A stretch of DNA of 64,000 nucleotides from positions 4,524,501-4,588,500 of the forward strand of contig NZ_CP096255.1 of assembly GCF_011516635.5 (NCBI RefSeq), written 5' to 3'. Shown here piece after piece: positions 27,427 through 35,832 of this stretch (its first letter is position 1; every line of letters starts with the position of its first letter). Under the pieces are notes generated by a model, which searched no databases, was not told the DNA's origin, and was given only the letters and a program-made list of their open reading frames with translations. The position numbers were made by a program, and so were the translations under genes. The DNA comes from Bradyrhizobium barranii subsp. apii (GTDB taxonomy: Bacteria; Pseudomonadota; Alphaproteobacteria; Rhizobiales; Xanthobacteraceae).

Positions 27427-27773
27427 GCTTTGCGCAGCTCATCGGTGACTGGCACGCACTCGTCGTGCTGTTCGTTGCGGGCGTTGTTCCCAACCAGATA
27501 TGGCGCATGCTCGGCCTGTGGTTCGGCGGTGGCATCGACGAGGGCTCGGAGCTGCTGGTCTGGGTGAGGGCGGTCGCCACCGCGATCCTGGCCGGCGTCA
27601 TCGCCCAGATCGTGGTGGAGCCGCCGGGGGCGCTCGCCAGCGTGCCGGACGTCTTGCGCTATGGCGCGGTCGGCGCAGGCCTCGTCGCCTTCCTGCTGAC
27701 CCGCCGCTCGATCTTCGCAGGCGTGGTGACAGGCGAAGTCTTCATGCTGGCCGGAAAGTGGTGGTTAGGCTAA
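27423..27773 (+). CDS. azlD: AzlD family protein, exporter small subunit
   Basis: 116 residues with about four hydrophobic helices (HALVVLFVAGVVPNQIWRML, LVWVRAVATAILAGVIAQIV, GLVAFLLTRRSIFAGV), the size and layout of AzlD. It overlaps the azlC stop by four bases. Confidence 0.88.
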   Translation: MSFAQLIGDWHALVVLFVAGVVPNQIWRMLGLWFGGGIDEGSELLVWVRAVATAILAGVIAQIVVEPPGALASVPDVLRYGAVGAGLVAFLLTRRSIFAGVVTGEVFMLAGKWWLG

Positions 27774-27804
27774 AACCACCGGCGAACAGCAAGGAACGGG
27801 AAAT

Positions 27805-28296
27805 ATGGTTCGCGAAAACGAGCTCCGCGAGGGCGAGGTCGCCATCGAGTTGCCGTCGACGGAGGATGCCGGCCTCGTCTTCATCGGCCGCATCCGCACG
27901 CCCTGGACCTCGCGGATGGAGACGCCGCGACAGGGGCGTCAGGACGGCCCGGTGTGCCGGCTCGAGATCTTCGAGCCGTTCGTGCCGGCCATCAAGGGCG
28001 TCGATTTCTACAGCAATCTTGAAGTGCTCTACTGGCTCGACAAGTCGCGCCGCGACATCGTCCTGCAAAGCCCGAAGAACAACGAGAAGACCCGCGGCAC
28101 GTTTTCGCTGCGCTCGCCGGTCCGACCCAACCCGATCGGCACCTCGATCGTCAAGCTGGTCGGCATCGAGGGCAATGCCATTCTCGTGCGCGGGCTCGAC
28201 TGCATCGACAACACGCCGCTGATCGACATCAAGCCAGATCGTTGCGAATTTACGCCGCTGGCGGCCCCGCAGGCAGGGGATTTCCAGACGGAGTGA
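27805..28296 (+). CDS. trmO: tRNA (N6-threonylcarbamoyladenosine-37) N6-methyltransferase TrmO
   Basis: SAM-dependent methyltransferase of the UPF0066 (YaeB/TrmO) beta-barrel family, which adds a methyl group to t6A37 in some tRNAs. The signature TRGTFSLRSPVRPNPIGTS is intact, as are IGRIRTPW near the start and a conserved D near KPDRCEF. AAGGAACGGG precedes the ATG. At 163 residues it lacks the C-terminal domain of the E. coli protein, as is common in alphaproteobacteria. Confidence 0.88.
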   Translation: MVRENELREGEVAIELPSTEDAGLVFIGRIRTPWTSRMETPRQGRQDGPVCRLEIFEPFVPAIKGVDFYSNLEVLYWLDKSRRDIVLQSPKNNEKTRGTFSLRSPVRPNPIGTSIVKLVGIEGNAILVRGLDCIDNTPLIDIKPDRCEFTPLAAPQAGDFQTE

Positions 28297-28316
28297 GGGG
28301 CGCGCCGCCCTGACCT

Positions 28317-28403
28317 CGTCATTGCGAGGAGCTCTTGCGACGAAGCAATCCAGACTGTTTCCGCGGAGGCAGTCTGGATTCCTTCGCTGCGCTCGCAATG
28401 ACG
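28317..28403. repeat. Palindromic intergenic repeat (CGTCATTGCGAG family)
   Basis: The outer arms CGTCATTGCGAG (28317-28328) and CTCGCAATGACG (28392-28403) are exact complements. Inner arms around CCAGACTG/CAGTCTGG continue the pairing. The element fills the gap between the convergent trmO and HIT genes. A partial relative occurs at 51834-51874. Confidence 0.85.
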
Positions 28404-28417
28404 GAGTGTACCTGGCG

Positions 28418-28846
28418 CTATCCCGCCTTCAGCGCCGCGATCAGCTTGGCCGCATTCTCTTCCAGGACCTTGACGTCTTCCTTGCGGCTGGCGGGCGGCA
28501 GCATGGCCACGCCGTCGTGGCGCGGCATCACGTGCATGTGGAGATGAAACACCACCTGGCCGCCGGCGGGCTCGTTGAACTGCTGCACGGTGATGCCGTC
28601 GGCCTCGAACGCTTTCATCGCAGCGGCCGCGATCTTGTGCGCGCCCCGGGCGACGTGGGCGTAGTCGTCAGGCTTGATGTCGAGGATGTTGCGGGCAGGG
28701 GCCTTCGGGATCACCAGCGTATGGCCCGATACCCGCGGCATGATGTCGAGGAAGGCAAACACATGCTCGTCCTCATAGACCTTGTGGCAGGAAAACTCGC
28801 CGCGCAGGATCTTCGCGAAGATGTTGTTGGGGTCGTAGGCGGTCAT
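28418..28846 (-). CDS. HIT family protein (histidine triad hydrolase)
   Basis: 142 residues with the triad HLHMHV (H101, H103, H105) that binds the alpha-phosphate in nucleotide hydrolases and transferases. Upstream blocks NIFAKILRGEFSCHKVYEDE and DIMPRVSGHTLVIPK are typical of the Hint branch. It probably hydrolyses nucleoside phosphoramidates or similar compounds in the cytoplasm. Confidence 0.94.
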   Translation of the reverse strand: MTAYDPNNIFAKILRGEFSCHKVYEDEHVFAFLDIMPRVSGHTLVIPKAPARNILDIKPDDYAHVARGAHKIAAAAMKAFEADGITVQQFNEPAGGQVVFHLHMHVMPRHDGVAMLPPASRKEDVKVLEENAAKLIAALKAG

Positions 28847-28897
28847 GGCGGCGGCTCCTCGAATTTTGCGCTTACTGTCATCAGCCGTGGCAAACCG

Positions 28898-30139
28898 TCA
28901 AGGCGCCTCGTCGACGCCTTTGCGGAACGGGCCGAGCTCGGCCAGCTCCCGTCCGGCCTCGGCGACATAGGCGCGCTCGCGCTTGAGGTAATCGTCGATG
29001 GCGCGGCGCAGGCCGGGATCGGCGATGAAGTGGGCGGAATGGGTCGTCCGCGGCAGGTAGCCGCGCGCGATCTTGTGCTCGCCCTGCGCGCCGGCCTCGA
29101 CGTTGTCGAGGCCGTGTTTGATCGCGAAATCGATCGCCTGATAGTAGCAAACCTCGAAATGCAGGAACGGATGATGCTCGACCGCGCCCCAGTTGCGGCC
29201 GAACAGCGTATCCGAGCCGATGAAGTTGATCGCGCCCGCGATCCAGCGGCCGTTGCGGCGGGCCATCACCAGCAACACGTCTTGGCTCATGGTCTCGCCG
29301 ATCAGCGAGAAGAATTCGCGCGTGAGATAAGGCCGGCCCCATTTGCGCGAGCCGGTCTCCATGTAGAATTCGAAGAAGGCGTCCCAGGCATCCTCGGTGA
29401 TGTCGCTGCCGGCGAGCCAGTGGATGGTGATGCCGCCGGCAAGCGCATCGCGCCGCTCGCGCTTGATCGATTTGCGGTGGCGCGAATTGAGCGTGGTGAG
29501 GAAATCGTCGAAGGTCGCAAATCCCTCGTTGCGCCAGTGGAACTGCTGATCGGTGCGCTGGAGGAATCCGTGCCGGGCGAGCCGTTTCCACTCCGCCTCA
29601 CGCGCGAAGGTCACGTGCACCGAGGAGGCCTTGCTGACGCCGCACAGCGCCACCAGGCCGCTCGCCAGCGCCTCCGCGATGCGCTCGCGATCGACGCCGT
29701 CGCGGACCAGCAGCCGGGGCCCTGTGGCCGGGGTGAAGGGAACCGAGACCTGGAGCTTCGGATAGTACCGTCCACCGGCGCGCTCATAGGCGTCCGCCCA
29801 GCCGCGGTCGAACACGTACTCGCCTTGGGAATGCGATTTCAGATAGCAGGGCACGACCCCGGCGACGCGGCCATCGACCTTGGCCACCAGATGCCGCGGC
29901 CCCCAGCCGGTGCGGATGGTTGCTGAACCCGATTTCTCAATTGCGGATAAAAACGCGTGCGAGACGAAAGGGTTATAGGCGGGTTTTGAGAGGCCGAGGG
30001 AATCGCCTGGAAGCCCGGATGAAGTTCCCGCGCCATGCCCGTTGCAAGCCTTGTCGGGATTGGCACATGCGTCCCAATCCTCGGCAGATACCTCGCCAAT
30101 CGAGGGTACAGCCTCGAGTGTGATTTCAGATGATGCCAT
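28898..30139 (-). CDS. FemAB-like GNAT-fold protein (DUF482 family)
   Basis: 413 residues. The core matches the FemAB-like/DUF482 family: HLVAKVDGRVAGVVPCYLKS, YVFDRGWADAYERAGGRYYP, SRHRKSIKRERRDA and NVEAGAQGEHKIARGYLP. Members are predicted acyltransferases of the GNAT fold; no substrate is known. ATG 30139 (MASSEITLEAV) is chosen because the frame beyond it runs into a palindromic repeat. Confidence 0.85.
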   Translation of the reverse strand: MASSEITLEAVPSIGEVSAEDWDACANPDKACNGHGAGTSSGLPGDSLGLSKPAYNPFVSHAFLSAIEKSGSATIRTGWGPRHLVAKVDGRVAGVVPCYLKSHSQGEYVFDRGWADAYERAGGRYYPKLQVSVPFTPATGPRLLVRDGVDRERIAEALASGLVALCGVSKASSVHVTFAREAEWKRLARHGFLQRTDQQFHWRNEGFATFDDFLTTLNSRHRKSIKRERRDALAGGITIHWLAGSDITEDAWDAFFEFYMETGSRKWGRPYLTREFFSLIGETMSQDVLLVMARRNGRWIAGAINFIGSDTLFGRNWGAVEHHPFLHFEVCYYQAIDFAIKHGLDNVEAGAQGEHKIARGYLPRTTHSAHFIADPGLRRAIDDYLKRERAYVAEAGRELAELGPFRKGVDEAP

Positions 30140-30187
30140 CTTGCCCAAGATCGTGCATTGCAGCAGCGACTTCAAGAGGCGGGAACC

Positions 30188-30336
30188 GAGCTCTCTCGTG
30201 CCCCGGACGCGCCGCAGCGCGCAGCGGTGCGATGCAGAGCCGGGGCCCATCTCTCTGCATAGCGTGCCGCCTTCGGGGTCCCGGCTCTGCGCAGCAACGC
30301 TGCGCATTGCGGCGCGTCCGGGACACGAGAGCGAGC
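30188..30336. repeat. Long imperfect palindromic repeat (CCCCGGACGCGCCGCAG family)
   Basis: A left arm of about 60 bases (containing CGTGCCCCGGACGCGCCGCA and GCAGAGCCGGGGCCC) pairs with a right arm containing GGTCCCGGCTCTGCGCAG and GGCGCGTCCGGGACACGAG. It occupies the gap between two minus-strand genes. Short frames through it are artefacts of the repeat. Confidence 0.8.
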
Positions 30337-30356
30337 GCTGTGCAACGGGCGGAGCC

Positions 30357-31103
30357 CTACGGAACGAACCCCTCAAAGATCATCTGATCCGCATATTGCC
30401 CGACCCGCGTCCGCTGCTCCGGGGTGCGCACGGTCCAGCCGAGCAGGGCGCAGCCGAGGACGTTGCGGGCGATCCAGGGGGCGGGGGCCGGCAGGTGGTC
30501 GACCTTGAAGGCGACGAAGTGCGGCTGGGTCTGAAAGCCGTGGCGCAGATACAGCATGCTGTCGCGCTGCGCCTGCGTCAGCTTCGCCCAGTACTCGTCC
30601 TCGTAGGTCCGCTGCGCAACGATGCCGCGCGGGCGGGACGGCAACAGCTCACGCAGCGCCAGCACCTGGTCGGGATCGAACGACATGCCGACGGCGGGCC
30701 CCTGATAGGACGCCAGCACCTCGGCCATCCGCTTCACCAGCTTGCGGTCGCCGCCAAAATGGCTCTTCACCTCGATCACCAGCGGCACGCGGCCGGCGAC
30801 CATGGCGCAGAGGTCGGACAGCGACATCATCCGCTCGTCCGTGTCCTTGAACTTGACCGCCTTCAGCTCGGCCGCGGTCTTCTCGACCACCTCGCCGGTG
30901 GCCTCGGTGAGGCGGCCGAGCGCGTGGTCGTGATGCACCATGGCCTCGCCATCGGCGGAGAGCTGGATGTCGACCTCGATCGAGAAATTGCCCGCGATCG
31001 CAGCCTGCACCGCGCCCGGCATGTTCTCGACGACACCGCGGGAAATGTCATGCAGGCCGCGATGGGCGACCGGCCGGGCTGTCAGCCAATCAGGAGCGCG
31101 CAA
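30357..31103 (-). CDS. Glycerophosphodiester phosphodiesterase
   Basis: Cleaves glycerophosphodiesters to sn-glycerol 3-phosphate and an alcohol. GDPD motifs are present: VAHRGLHD (catalytic His), ENMPGAVQAAIAGNFSIEVDIQLSADGEAMVHHD with the metal-binding E-x-D and the second His, and LVIEVKSH. No signal peptide was seen, so the protein is probably cytoplasmic. TTG at 31103 is the likely start, 16 bases after the upstream RidA gene; the frame upstream overlaps that gene and is unlikely to be used. Confidence 0.87.
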   Translation of the reverse strand: MRAPDWLTARPVAHRGLHDISRGVVENMPGAVQAAIAGNFSIEVDIQLSADGEAMVHHDHALGRLTEATGEVVEKTAAELKAVKFKDTDERMMSLSDLCAMVAGRVPLVIEVKSHFGGDRKLVKRMAEVLASYQGPAVGMSFDPDQVLALRELLPSRPRGIVAQRTYEDEYWAKLTQAQRDSMLYLRHGFQTQPHFVAFKVDHLPAPAPWIARNVLGCALLGWTVRTPEQRTRVGQYADQMIFEGFVP

Positions 31104-31119
31104 CGCCGTCAGCTCCGTG

Positions 31120-31587
31120 TCAGGCGACCTCGAACACGCCTTCGACCTCGACCGCCGCATCCGCGGGCAGCGAGGCGACGCCGACGGTGGTGCGGGCATG
31201 GCGGCCCTTGTCACCGAAGGCGGCGACCATCAGGTCGGAGGCGCCGTTGAGCACCTTCGGCCCGTCCAGGAAGTCGGGCGCCGAGTTGATGAAGCCACCG
31301 AGGCGCACCACGCGCACGACCTTGTCGAGGTCGCCGAGCGCCGCCTTGACCTGGGCCAGCAGGTTGACGGCGCAGCCGCGCGCCGCCGCGGCACCGTCCT
31401 CGATCGAAACGCCGGCACCGAGCTTGCCCTTGGCGATCAGCTTGCCGGCGGGGTCGAAACAGACCTGGCCGGAGACGAACAGCAGGTTACCGGTGCGCAC
31501 GAACGGAACGTAATTGGCGACAGGGGTAGGGGCCTCGTGCAGCTTGATGCCCTGTTCCGCCAGTTTCTGCTCGACCGTGCCCGCCAT
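31120..31587 (-). CDS. RidA family protein (YjgF-like), larger type
   Basis: 155 residues of the RidA/YER057c/UK114 fold. It keeps an arginine (R132 in HARTTVGVASLP) at the position that binds the substrate carboxylate in true RidA imine deaminases, followed by VEVEGVFEV. It is of the longer SDR/LPS-associated subgroup by its N-terminal extension (QKLAEQGIKLHEAPTPVANY). It is upstream of, and probably co-transcribed with, the GDPD gene. Confidence 0.88.
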   Translation of the reverse strand: MAGTVEQKLAEQGIKLHEAPTPVANYVPFVRTGNLLFVSGQVCFDPAGKLIAKGKLGAGVSIEDGAAAARGCAVNLLAQVKAALGDLDKVVRVVRLGGFINSAPDFLDGPKVLNGASDLMVAAFGDKGRHARTTVGVASLPADAAVEVEGVFEVA

Positions 31588-31820
31588 GTTCGACCTCGTT
31601 GTCCAAATTTCATCCGCCCGGCTGCGTCCATTTGGCGGCCGGGCGCGCCCTGTTTCGCCCATCGTGCCGTCACATGCAAGCAACCGGAGCGACTGCATTT
31701 TGTTGTGGCCAGGCAGCAGGTTCAAGGCGGGGGCCGCAACTTTACGTGAAACGGCCTCAGTTGCGACGCAATGGAACGGTCATTAAAATGTCGAATCTGC
31801 GCTTTCCCCAGGGATGACAC

Positions 31821-32666
31821 ATGGTGCACCTTTTCCGGACTTCGCTTGGTGTGATGGCGCTCGCGGCGGCTGCTTTCGGTGCAGGCGGTGAAGCGCAGGC
31901 GGCCAGCGGTCCGTTCCTTGCGCACCAGGCGCTCTATGACCTCAGCCTGGTCAAATCGCGCTCCAACTCGGTCAACAGCGCGCGCGGCCGCATCCTCTAC
32001 AATTTTACGGGAAGTTCGTGCGAGGGCTACACCTCCGAATTCCGCCAGGTCTCCGAGCTCGACAGCGGCGAGGGCAAGATCACGCTGAGCGACCTCCGCT
32101 CGAACTCCTGGGAGGACGCCGCGGGAAAAAGCTACCGCTTCAAGATCGAGACGCGGATGAACGAGGCCGACGCCGGCCGGGTCGACGGTTCGGCCGAACG
32201 CGACGGCGACCACATCAACGTCAAGCTGAAGCTGCCGGCGCCGAAGAGCTTCACCCTCGACGGCAAGATCGTGTTCCCGACCGAGCAGATCCAGCGCATC
32301 ATTGCCGCCGCCAAGGATGGCAAGTCGCTGCTCGAGCTGTCGGTGTATGACGGCTCCGACGACGGCCAGAAGGTCTACAACACGCTGACCGTGATCGGTC
32401 AGCCGATTCCCGCCGACCGCACTGCTTCGCCCGATGCATCGACCACGGACGAGCACATGAAGTCGCTCAAGCGCTGGCCGGTTACCGTCAGCTATTTCGA
32501 CCGCGAGTCCCAGCAGAAGGAAGGCGAGCAGACGCCGGTCTACGCGATGGCGTTCGAGCTCTACGAAAACGGCGTTTCGCGCCAACTCGTGCTCGATTAC
32601 AACGATTTCGTGATTTCCGGCGCGATGGGCAAGTTCGACGCGAAGGACAGCAAGCCCTGCAATTGA
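31821..32666 (+). CDS. eipB: Cell-envelope integrity protein EipB (DUF1849)
   Basis: Periplasmic beta-spiral protein needed for envelope integrity in Brucella. Here it has 281 residues with a signal peptide (MVHLFRTSLGVMALAAAAFG...QAA), the LAHQALYDLSL opening and the two conserved cysteines C67 (GSSCEGY) and C280 (KPCN) that form a disulfide linking the ends of the barrel in the Brucella protein. The RWPVTVSYFD block and the length fit the family. Confidence 0.9.
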   Translation: MVHLFRTSLGVMALAAAAFGAGGEAQAASGPFLAHQALYDLSLVKSRSNSVNSARGRILYNFTGSSCEGYTSEFRQVSELDSGEGKITLSDLRSNSWEDAAGKSYRFKIETRMNEADAGRVDGSAERDGDHINVKLKLPAPKSFTLDGKIVFPTEQIQRIIAAAKDGKSLLELSVYDGSDDGQKVYNTLTVIGQPIPADRTASPDASTTDEHMKSLKRWPVTVSYFDRESQQKEGEQTPVYAMAFELYENGVSRQLVLDYNDFVISGAMGKFDAKDSKPCN

Positions 32667-32738
32667 GGGGCGAGGCTAGCCCTCCGCTCGCTCTCCAGCT
32701 ACGCTCCCTCCCAACCACAAACCCGGGAGGCAAGCACC

Positions 32739-33140
32739 ATGCCCAAGCTCGACCATCTCCGCCCCAGCGGCCTGCATCACAATCCGGCCTATTCCCACGT
32801 CGTGACCGCTTCAGGTGCGCGCACCATCTACATCTCTGGCCAGGTGTCGGTGGACGAGGAAGGGCGGATCGTCGGCGAGGGCGATATTGCCGCGCAGACG
32901 ACGCAGGTGATGCAGAATCTCGGCCATGCGCTGAAGGCGGCCGGTGCGACCTACGCCAACATCGTCAAGATCACGACCTTCGTCGTGAACTACAAGCCGG
33001 AGCTGCGCCCGATCATCGGCAAGGCCCGCACGGCCTTCTTCGAAGGCATGGAGCCGCCGGCCAGCACCCTCGTCGGCGTCTCCGCGCTCGCCGCGCCGGA
33101 ATGGCTGATCGAGATCGAGGCGGTGGCGGTCGCGGATTGA
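32739..33140 (+). CDS. RidA family protein lacking the substrate arginine
   Basis: 133 residues with the RidA fold: NPAYSHVVTASGARTIYISG, ALKAAGATYANIVKITTFVV and PEWLIEIEAVA. At the site of the deaminase arginine it has PPASTLVGVSAL, with S109 instead of Arg, so imine deamination of the classical type is not expected. It belongs to one of the Rid subfamilies of unknown activity. GGGAGGC lies before the ATG. Confidence 0.85.
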   Translation: MPKLDHLRPSGLHHNPAYSHVVTASGARTIYISGQVSVDEEGRIVGEGDIAAQTTQVMQNLGHALKAAGATYANIVKITTFVVNYKPELRPIIGKARTAFFEGMEPPASTLVGVSALAAPEWLIEIEAVAVAD

Positions 33141-33151
33141 TCCGACCGTGG

Positions 33152-33227
33152 GATGGGTAGAGCGAAGCGAAACCCATCACCCTTGTTGCGCAGGAAGCTC
33201 GATGGGTTTCGCTTCGCTCTACCCATC
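33152..33227. repeat. Perfect 27-bp inverted repeat (GATGGGTAGAGCGAAG family)
   Basis: The arms at 33152-33178 and 33201-33227 are exact complements over 27 bases, with a 22-base loop. The arm ends are themselves palindromic (GATGGGT...ACCCATC). It fills the gap between the convergent RidA and ACT-domain genes and ends one base before the latter's stop codon. Confidence 0.92.
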
Positions 33228-33629
33228 TTACTTTGCTGCGGACATAGCTCGCAAAGCAGTCATCGCCTCATCGGCGCGCTCAGCAGGTACGAAAAGATGA
33301 TCGTGGTGGAAGGCCGACACCGCATTCACGCTGATGCCGGCTTCGGCCAGGTGGGCCGTGACCGCAGCCAGGAAGCCCACCGCATCGAGCGCGGAGTGAA
33401 CCGTCAGGGTGATCAGGCGCGAGGCGAACGCGTAGCGTAAGCCTGACGCCTCGGCTTCTTCGCGCAGGATCACCAGCGTGGTTCCTTCCTGCTCGCGAAA
33501 CGTTAGCCGCGGATTGAGCGCTTTGGAAATGGGTTCGTTTGCTGGAACCGTGCAAAACACGAAGATGCCGTCCAGCAGCTCCGGCTTCTTGTTTCTCAAC
33601 AGCGCGTCGAGGTCGCGTTCGCCTGTCAC
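33228..33629 (-). CDS. ACT domain-containing protein (DUF2241-like)
   Basis: 133 residues in two ACT-like halves: DALLRNKKPELLDGIFVFCT with REQEGTTLVILREEAEASGL, then SALDAVGFLAAVTAHLAEAG with VNAVSAFHHDHLFVP. ACT domains bind small ligands, usually amino acids, and regulate partners. The protein stands alone, so the ligand is unknown. Confidence 0.82.
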   Translation of the reverse strand: MTGERDLDALLRNKKPELLDGIFVFCTVPANEPISKALNPRLTFREQEGTTLVILREEAEASGLRYAFASRLITLTVHSALDAVGFLAAVTAHLAEAGISVNAVSAFHHDHLFVPAERADEAMTALRAMSAAK

Positions 33630-33831
33630 GATGGTCAGCCTCTCAGCGCGTTCGGATGGGTACAGCCCCTGCGAAACCGGTCAGCGCCGGAACCTGACAG
33701 GGCCTCGCCAACATACCTTTGTATATCTCTTCCAATCCTTCTCATACGCTGACCTTACGCTGGTACAATTGAGCGACGGCCGGAGATTCTTACAATTTGA
33801 GTCTACTCGGGTCACTGCGAGGAAGCTCAAA

Positions 33832-33987
33832 ATGAACGTCATGATTGGAAAGCTCAACGGCCTGTGGCACCTCATCGTCGGGTCTTGTCAGATCCGAACG
33901 CCGTTCCTGGCGAGTCAGGATCGGCAGTTGGTCATTCAGTATGCCCGGCGTGTCTATCCGGGTGCGAGGATCTTCGAACGCGACTGA
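33832..33987 (+). CDS. Hypothetical small protein (51 aa)
   Basis: MNVMIGKLNGLWHLIVGSCQ... followed by RQLVIQYARRVYPGARIFER, a basic mini-domain. GAGGAAGC precedes the ATG at 33832. The rest of the 33.63-34.0 kb gap holds no other candidate. No family recognised, so it could be spurious. Confidence 0.42.
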   Translation: MNVMIGKLNGLWHLIVGSCQIRTPFLASQDRQLVIQYARRVYPGARIFERD

Positions 33988-34003
33988 ATTGAGCAGGGCT
34001 CGA

Positions 34004-35296
34004 TCACTCCTGCTGTCCTGTTTCAGGGCCATCATACGCGATGCCGCGAATGACGGCGGAGTTGCCGAACTTCTTGCGCAGACTGTCCACCGCGCGCTCG
34101 GCATGCGCAGCACGGCGGTCGAGCATATCGGTGTCGTCGGCAGGCGAGCCCTCGCGCAGCGCGCTGACGCCGGCGCCCATCAGGCGGAAGGCGGTGCCGT
34201 CGATCTCCTTTGCCAGCATCTCGCGGCAGATCGAGAAGATCTTGGCCGCAAGCTGCGTCGGGCCTGCGATCGATTGCGAGCGGGTGCGCTGGCGGAAATC
34301 GGCGGTCTTCAGCTTCAGCGTGACGGTCGAGCCGGCAAGCTCGCTGCTCTTCAGCCGCGACGACGTCTTCTCGCAGAGCCGCCACAGGATCTTCTCCAGC
34401 GTCGCGAAATCGCGGATGTCGGTCTCGAAGGTGGTTTCGCTCGAAATCGTCTTGGCGCCCCGATCGGGCTCGACGCGGCGGTCGTCGATGCCGCGGGCGA
34501 GCCGCCACAGCCTGCGGCCGTCGCTCGGAAACTGCCGCATCATCTCGATCTCGTCGGCCTTTTGCAGGTCGGCGATGATGCGGAAGCCGCGCTGCACCAG
34601 GCGCTCCTGCGTGGCCGGGCCGACGCCGAAGATGAAGCCGACCGGCTTCTCCGCCAGCATCGAACGTGCCTCCTCCTGGTCGAGCGCGGCAAAGCCGCGC
34701 GGCTTGTCGAGGTCGGAGGCGATCTTGGCCAGGAACTTGTTGCAGGACAGGCCGACCGAGACGGAGATGCCGATGTCGCGCTCGATGTTGCGCGCGAACC
34801 GCGCCAGCACCTTGGCCGGAACCATGCCGTGCACCCGCTCGGTGCCGGAGAGATCGAGGAAGGCCTCGTCGATCGAGAGCGGTTCGACCAGCGGTGTCAG
34901 CGCCTGCATGGCCTGCCGCACCTCGCGGCCGACACGGACGTACTTCGCCATGTCGGGCGGGATCACGGTCGCGTGCGGGCAGGCCTCGAGCGCCCTATAC
35001 ATCGGCATGGCCGAGCGCACGCCATAGGTCCGCGCAATGTAGCAGGCGGCCGACACCACGCCGCGCTTGCCCCCGCCGATGATGACGGGCTTGTCGGCGA
35101 TGTCAGGATTGTCGCGCTTCTCGACCGTCGCATAGAAGGCGTCGCAGTCGATATGGGCGATGGTCAGGCCTGCGAGCGCGCGGTGGCGGACGAGGCGAGG
35201 GGAACCGCAGGCGGAGCAGCGCCGCACGCCCATATCCAGATCGGCCAGACAATCCCGGCAGAAGCAGCGGGGTCCGGCCGTATCAGGGACGGTCAC
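34004..35296 (-). CDS. dinB: DNA polymerase IV (DinB, Y-family) with N-terminal zinc ribbon
   Basis: Error-prone translesion polymerase. Catalytic motifs: HIDCDAFYATVE (D50, D52) and LSIDEAFLDLSG; ISVSVGLSCNKFLAKIASDL and the little-finger domain follow. Ahead of the polymerase fold lies a 35-residue extension with C11, C13, C16 and C27, C30 (CFCRDC...CSAC) that looks like a zinc ribbon. The ATG overlaps the stop of the DUF3572 gene by ATGA, so the two are coupled. Confidence 0.93.
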   Translation of the reverse strand: MTVPDTAGPRCFCRDCLADLDMGVRRCSACGSPRLVRHRALAGLTIAHIDCDAFYATVEKRDNPDIADKPVIIGGGKRGVVSAACYIARTYGVRSAMPMYRALEACPHATVIPPDMAKYVRVGREVRQAMQALTPLVEPLSIDEAFLDLSGTERVHGMVPAKVLARFARNIERDIGISVSVGLSCNKFLAKIASDLDKPRGFAALDQEEARSMLAEKPVGFIFGVGPATQERLVQRGFRIIADLQKADEIEMMRQFPSDGRRLWRLARGIDDRRVEPDRGAKTISSETTFETDIRDFATLEKILWRLCEKTSSRLKSSELAGSTVTLKLKTADFRQRTRSQSIAGPTQLAAKIFSICREMLAKEIDGTAFRLMGAGVSALREGSPADDTDMLDRRAAHAERAVDSLRKKFGNSAVIRGIAYDGPETGQQE

Positions 35297-35604
35297 GGCA
35301 CGTCGCGCTCCCAGGAGGGGTCGCCGAGCGCGTCGCCCAGCACCTGCCGCGCCGCAGCAACGTTGGTTGGATGCAGCTCCGCGGTCGAGGCAAAGGCCTT
35401 TACGGTGGCGTCATCGCGCATCACGAAATCGAGTACGCTGAGGAGGAAATTCGGGTCCGAGGCGGCATTGCGCAGGGTCTCCGGACCGACGCCTGTCTCA
35501 GCCAGGAACAGGCCAAGCCGCTCCGGATCGCCGGCCACGAAGGAGAGCGCCTGAATCGCAACGATTTCAGCGACTTCGCGAGGGTTTTGAACAGGCTTTT
35601 TCAA
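35293..35604 (-). CDS. DUF3572 domain-containing protein
   Basis: 103 residues, probably all-helical: AEIVAIQALSFVAGDPERLG, FLAETGVGPETLRNAASDPN and FLLSVLDFVMRDDATVKAFA match the DUF3572 pattern. Its function is unknown. It is the first gene of a two-gene unit with dinB. Confidence 0.88.
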   Translation of the reverse strand: MKKPVQNPREVAEIVAIQALSFVAGDPERLGLFLAETGVGPETLRNAASDPNFLLSVLDFVMRDDATVKAFASTAELHPTNVAAARQVLGDALGDPSWERDVP

Positions 35605-35832
35605 GGGTTCGGTTTGCCTTTCCGTTAACTTTCGGTGTCTACTTTGAAACCATCATGCCCGAGTCTCAAGACCGCCGACAAGCAACTGGAAACCACATCG
35701 CAGAAAGTCGGCCCTCGGGTTTAACGAAACTCAAGCGAATCTGAGGCTAGTTTGAATCCAGTTTTCGAAGCGCCGGCGAGCGGCGCCTGAGGCGTCACAT
35801 GTATAGGGCTTCGTGCCAATCAGGAGGGCGGG

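Noticed and set aside
30126..30387. Arg/Cys-rich short frames on both strands
   Set aside because: They are translations of the palindromic repeat at 30188-30336.
35605..35832. CtrA box upstream of divK
   Set aside because: Only single TTAAC half-sites were found; the paired TTAA-N7-TTAA arrangement is missing.
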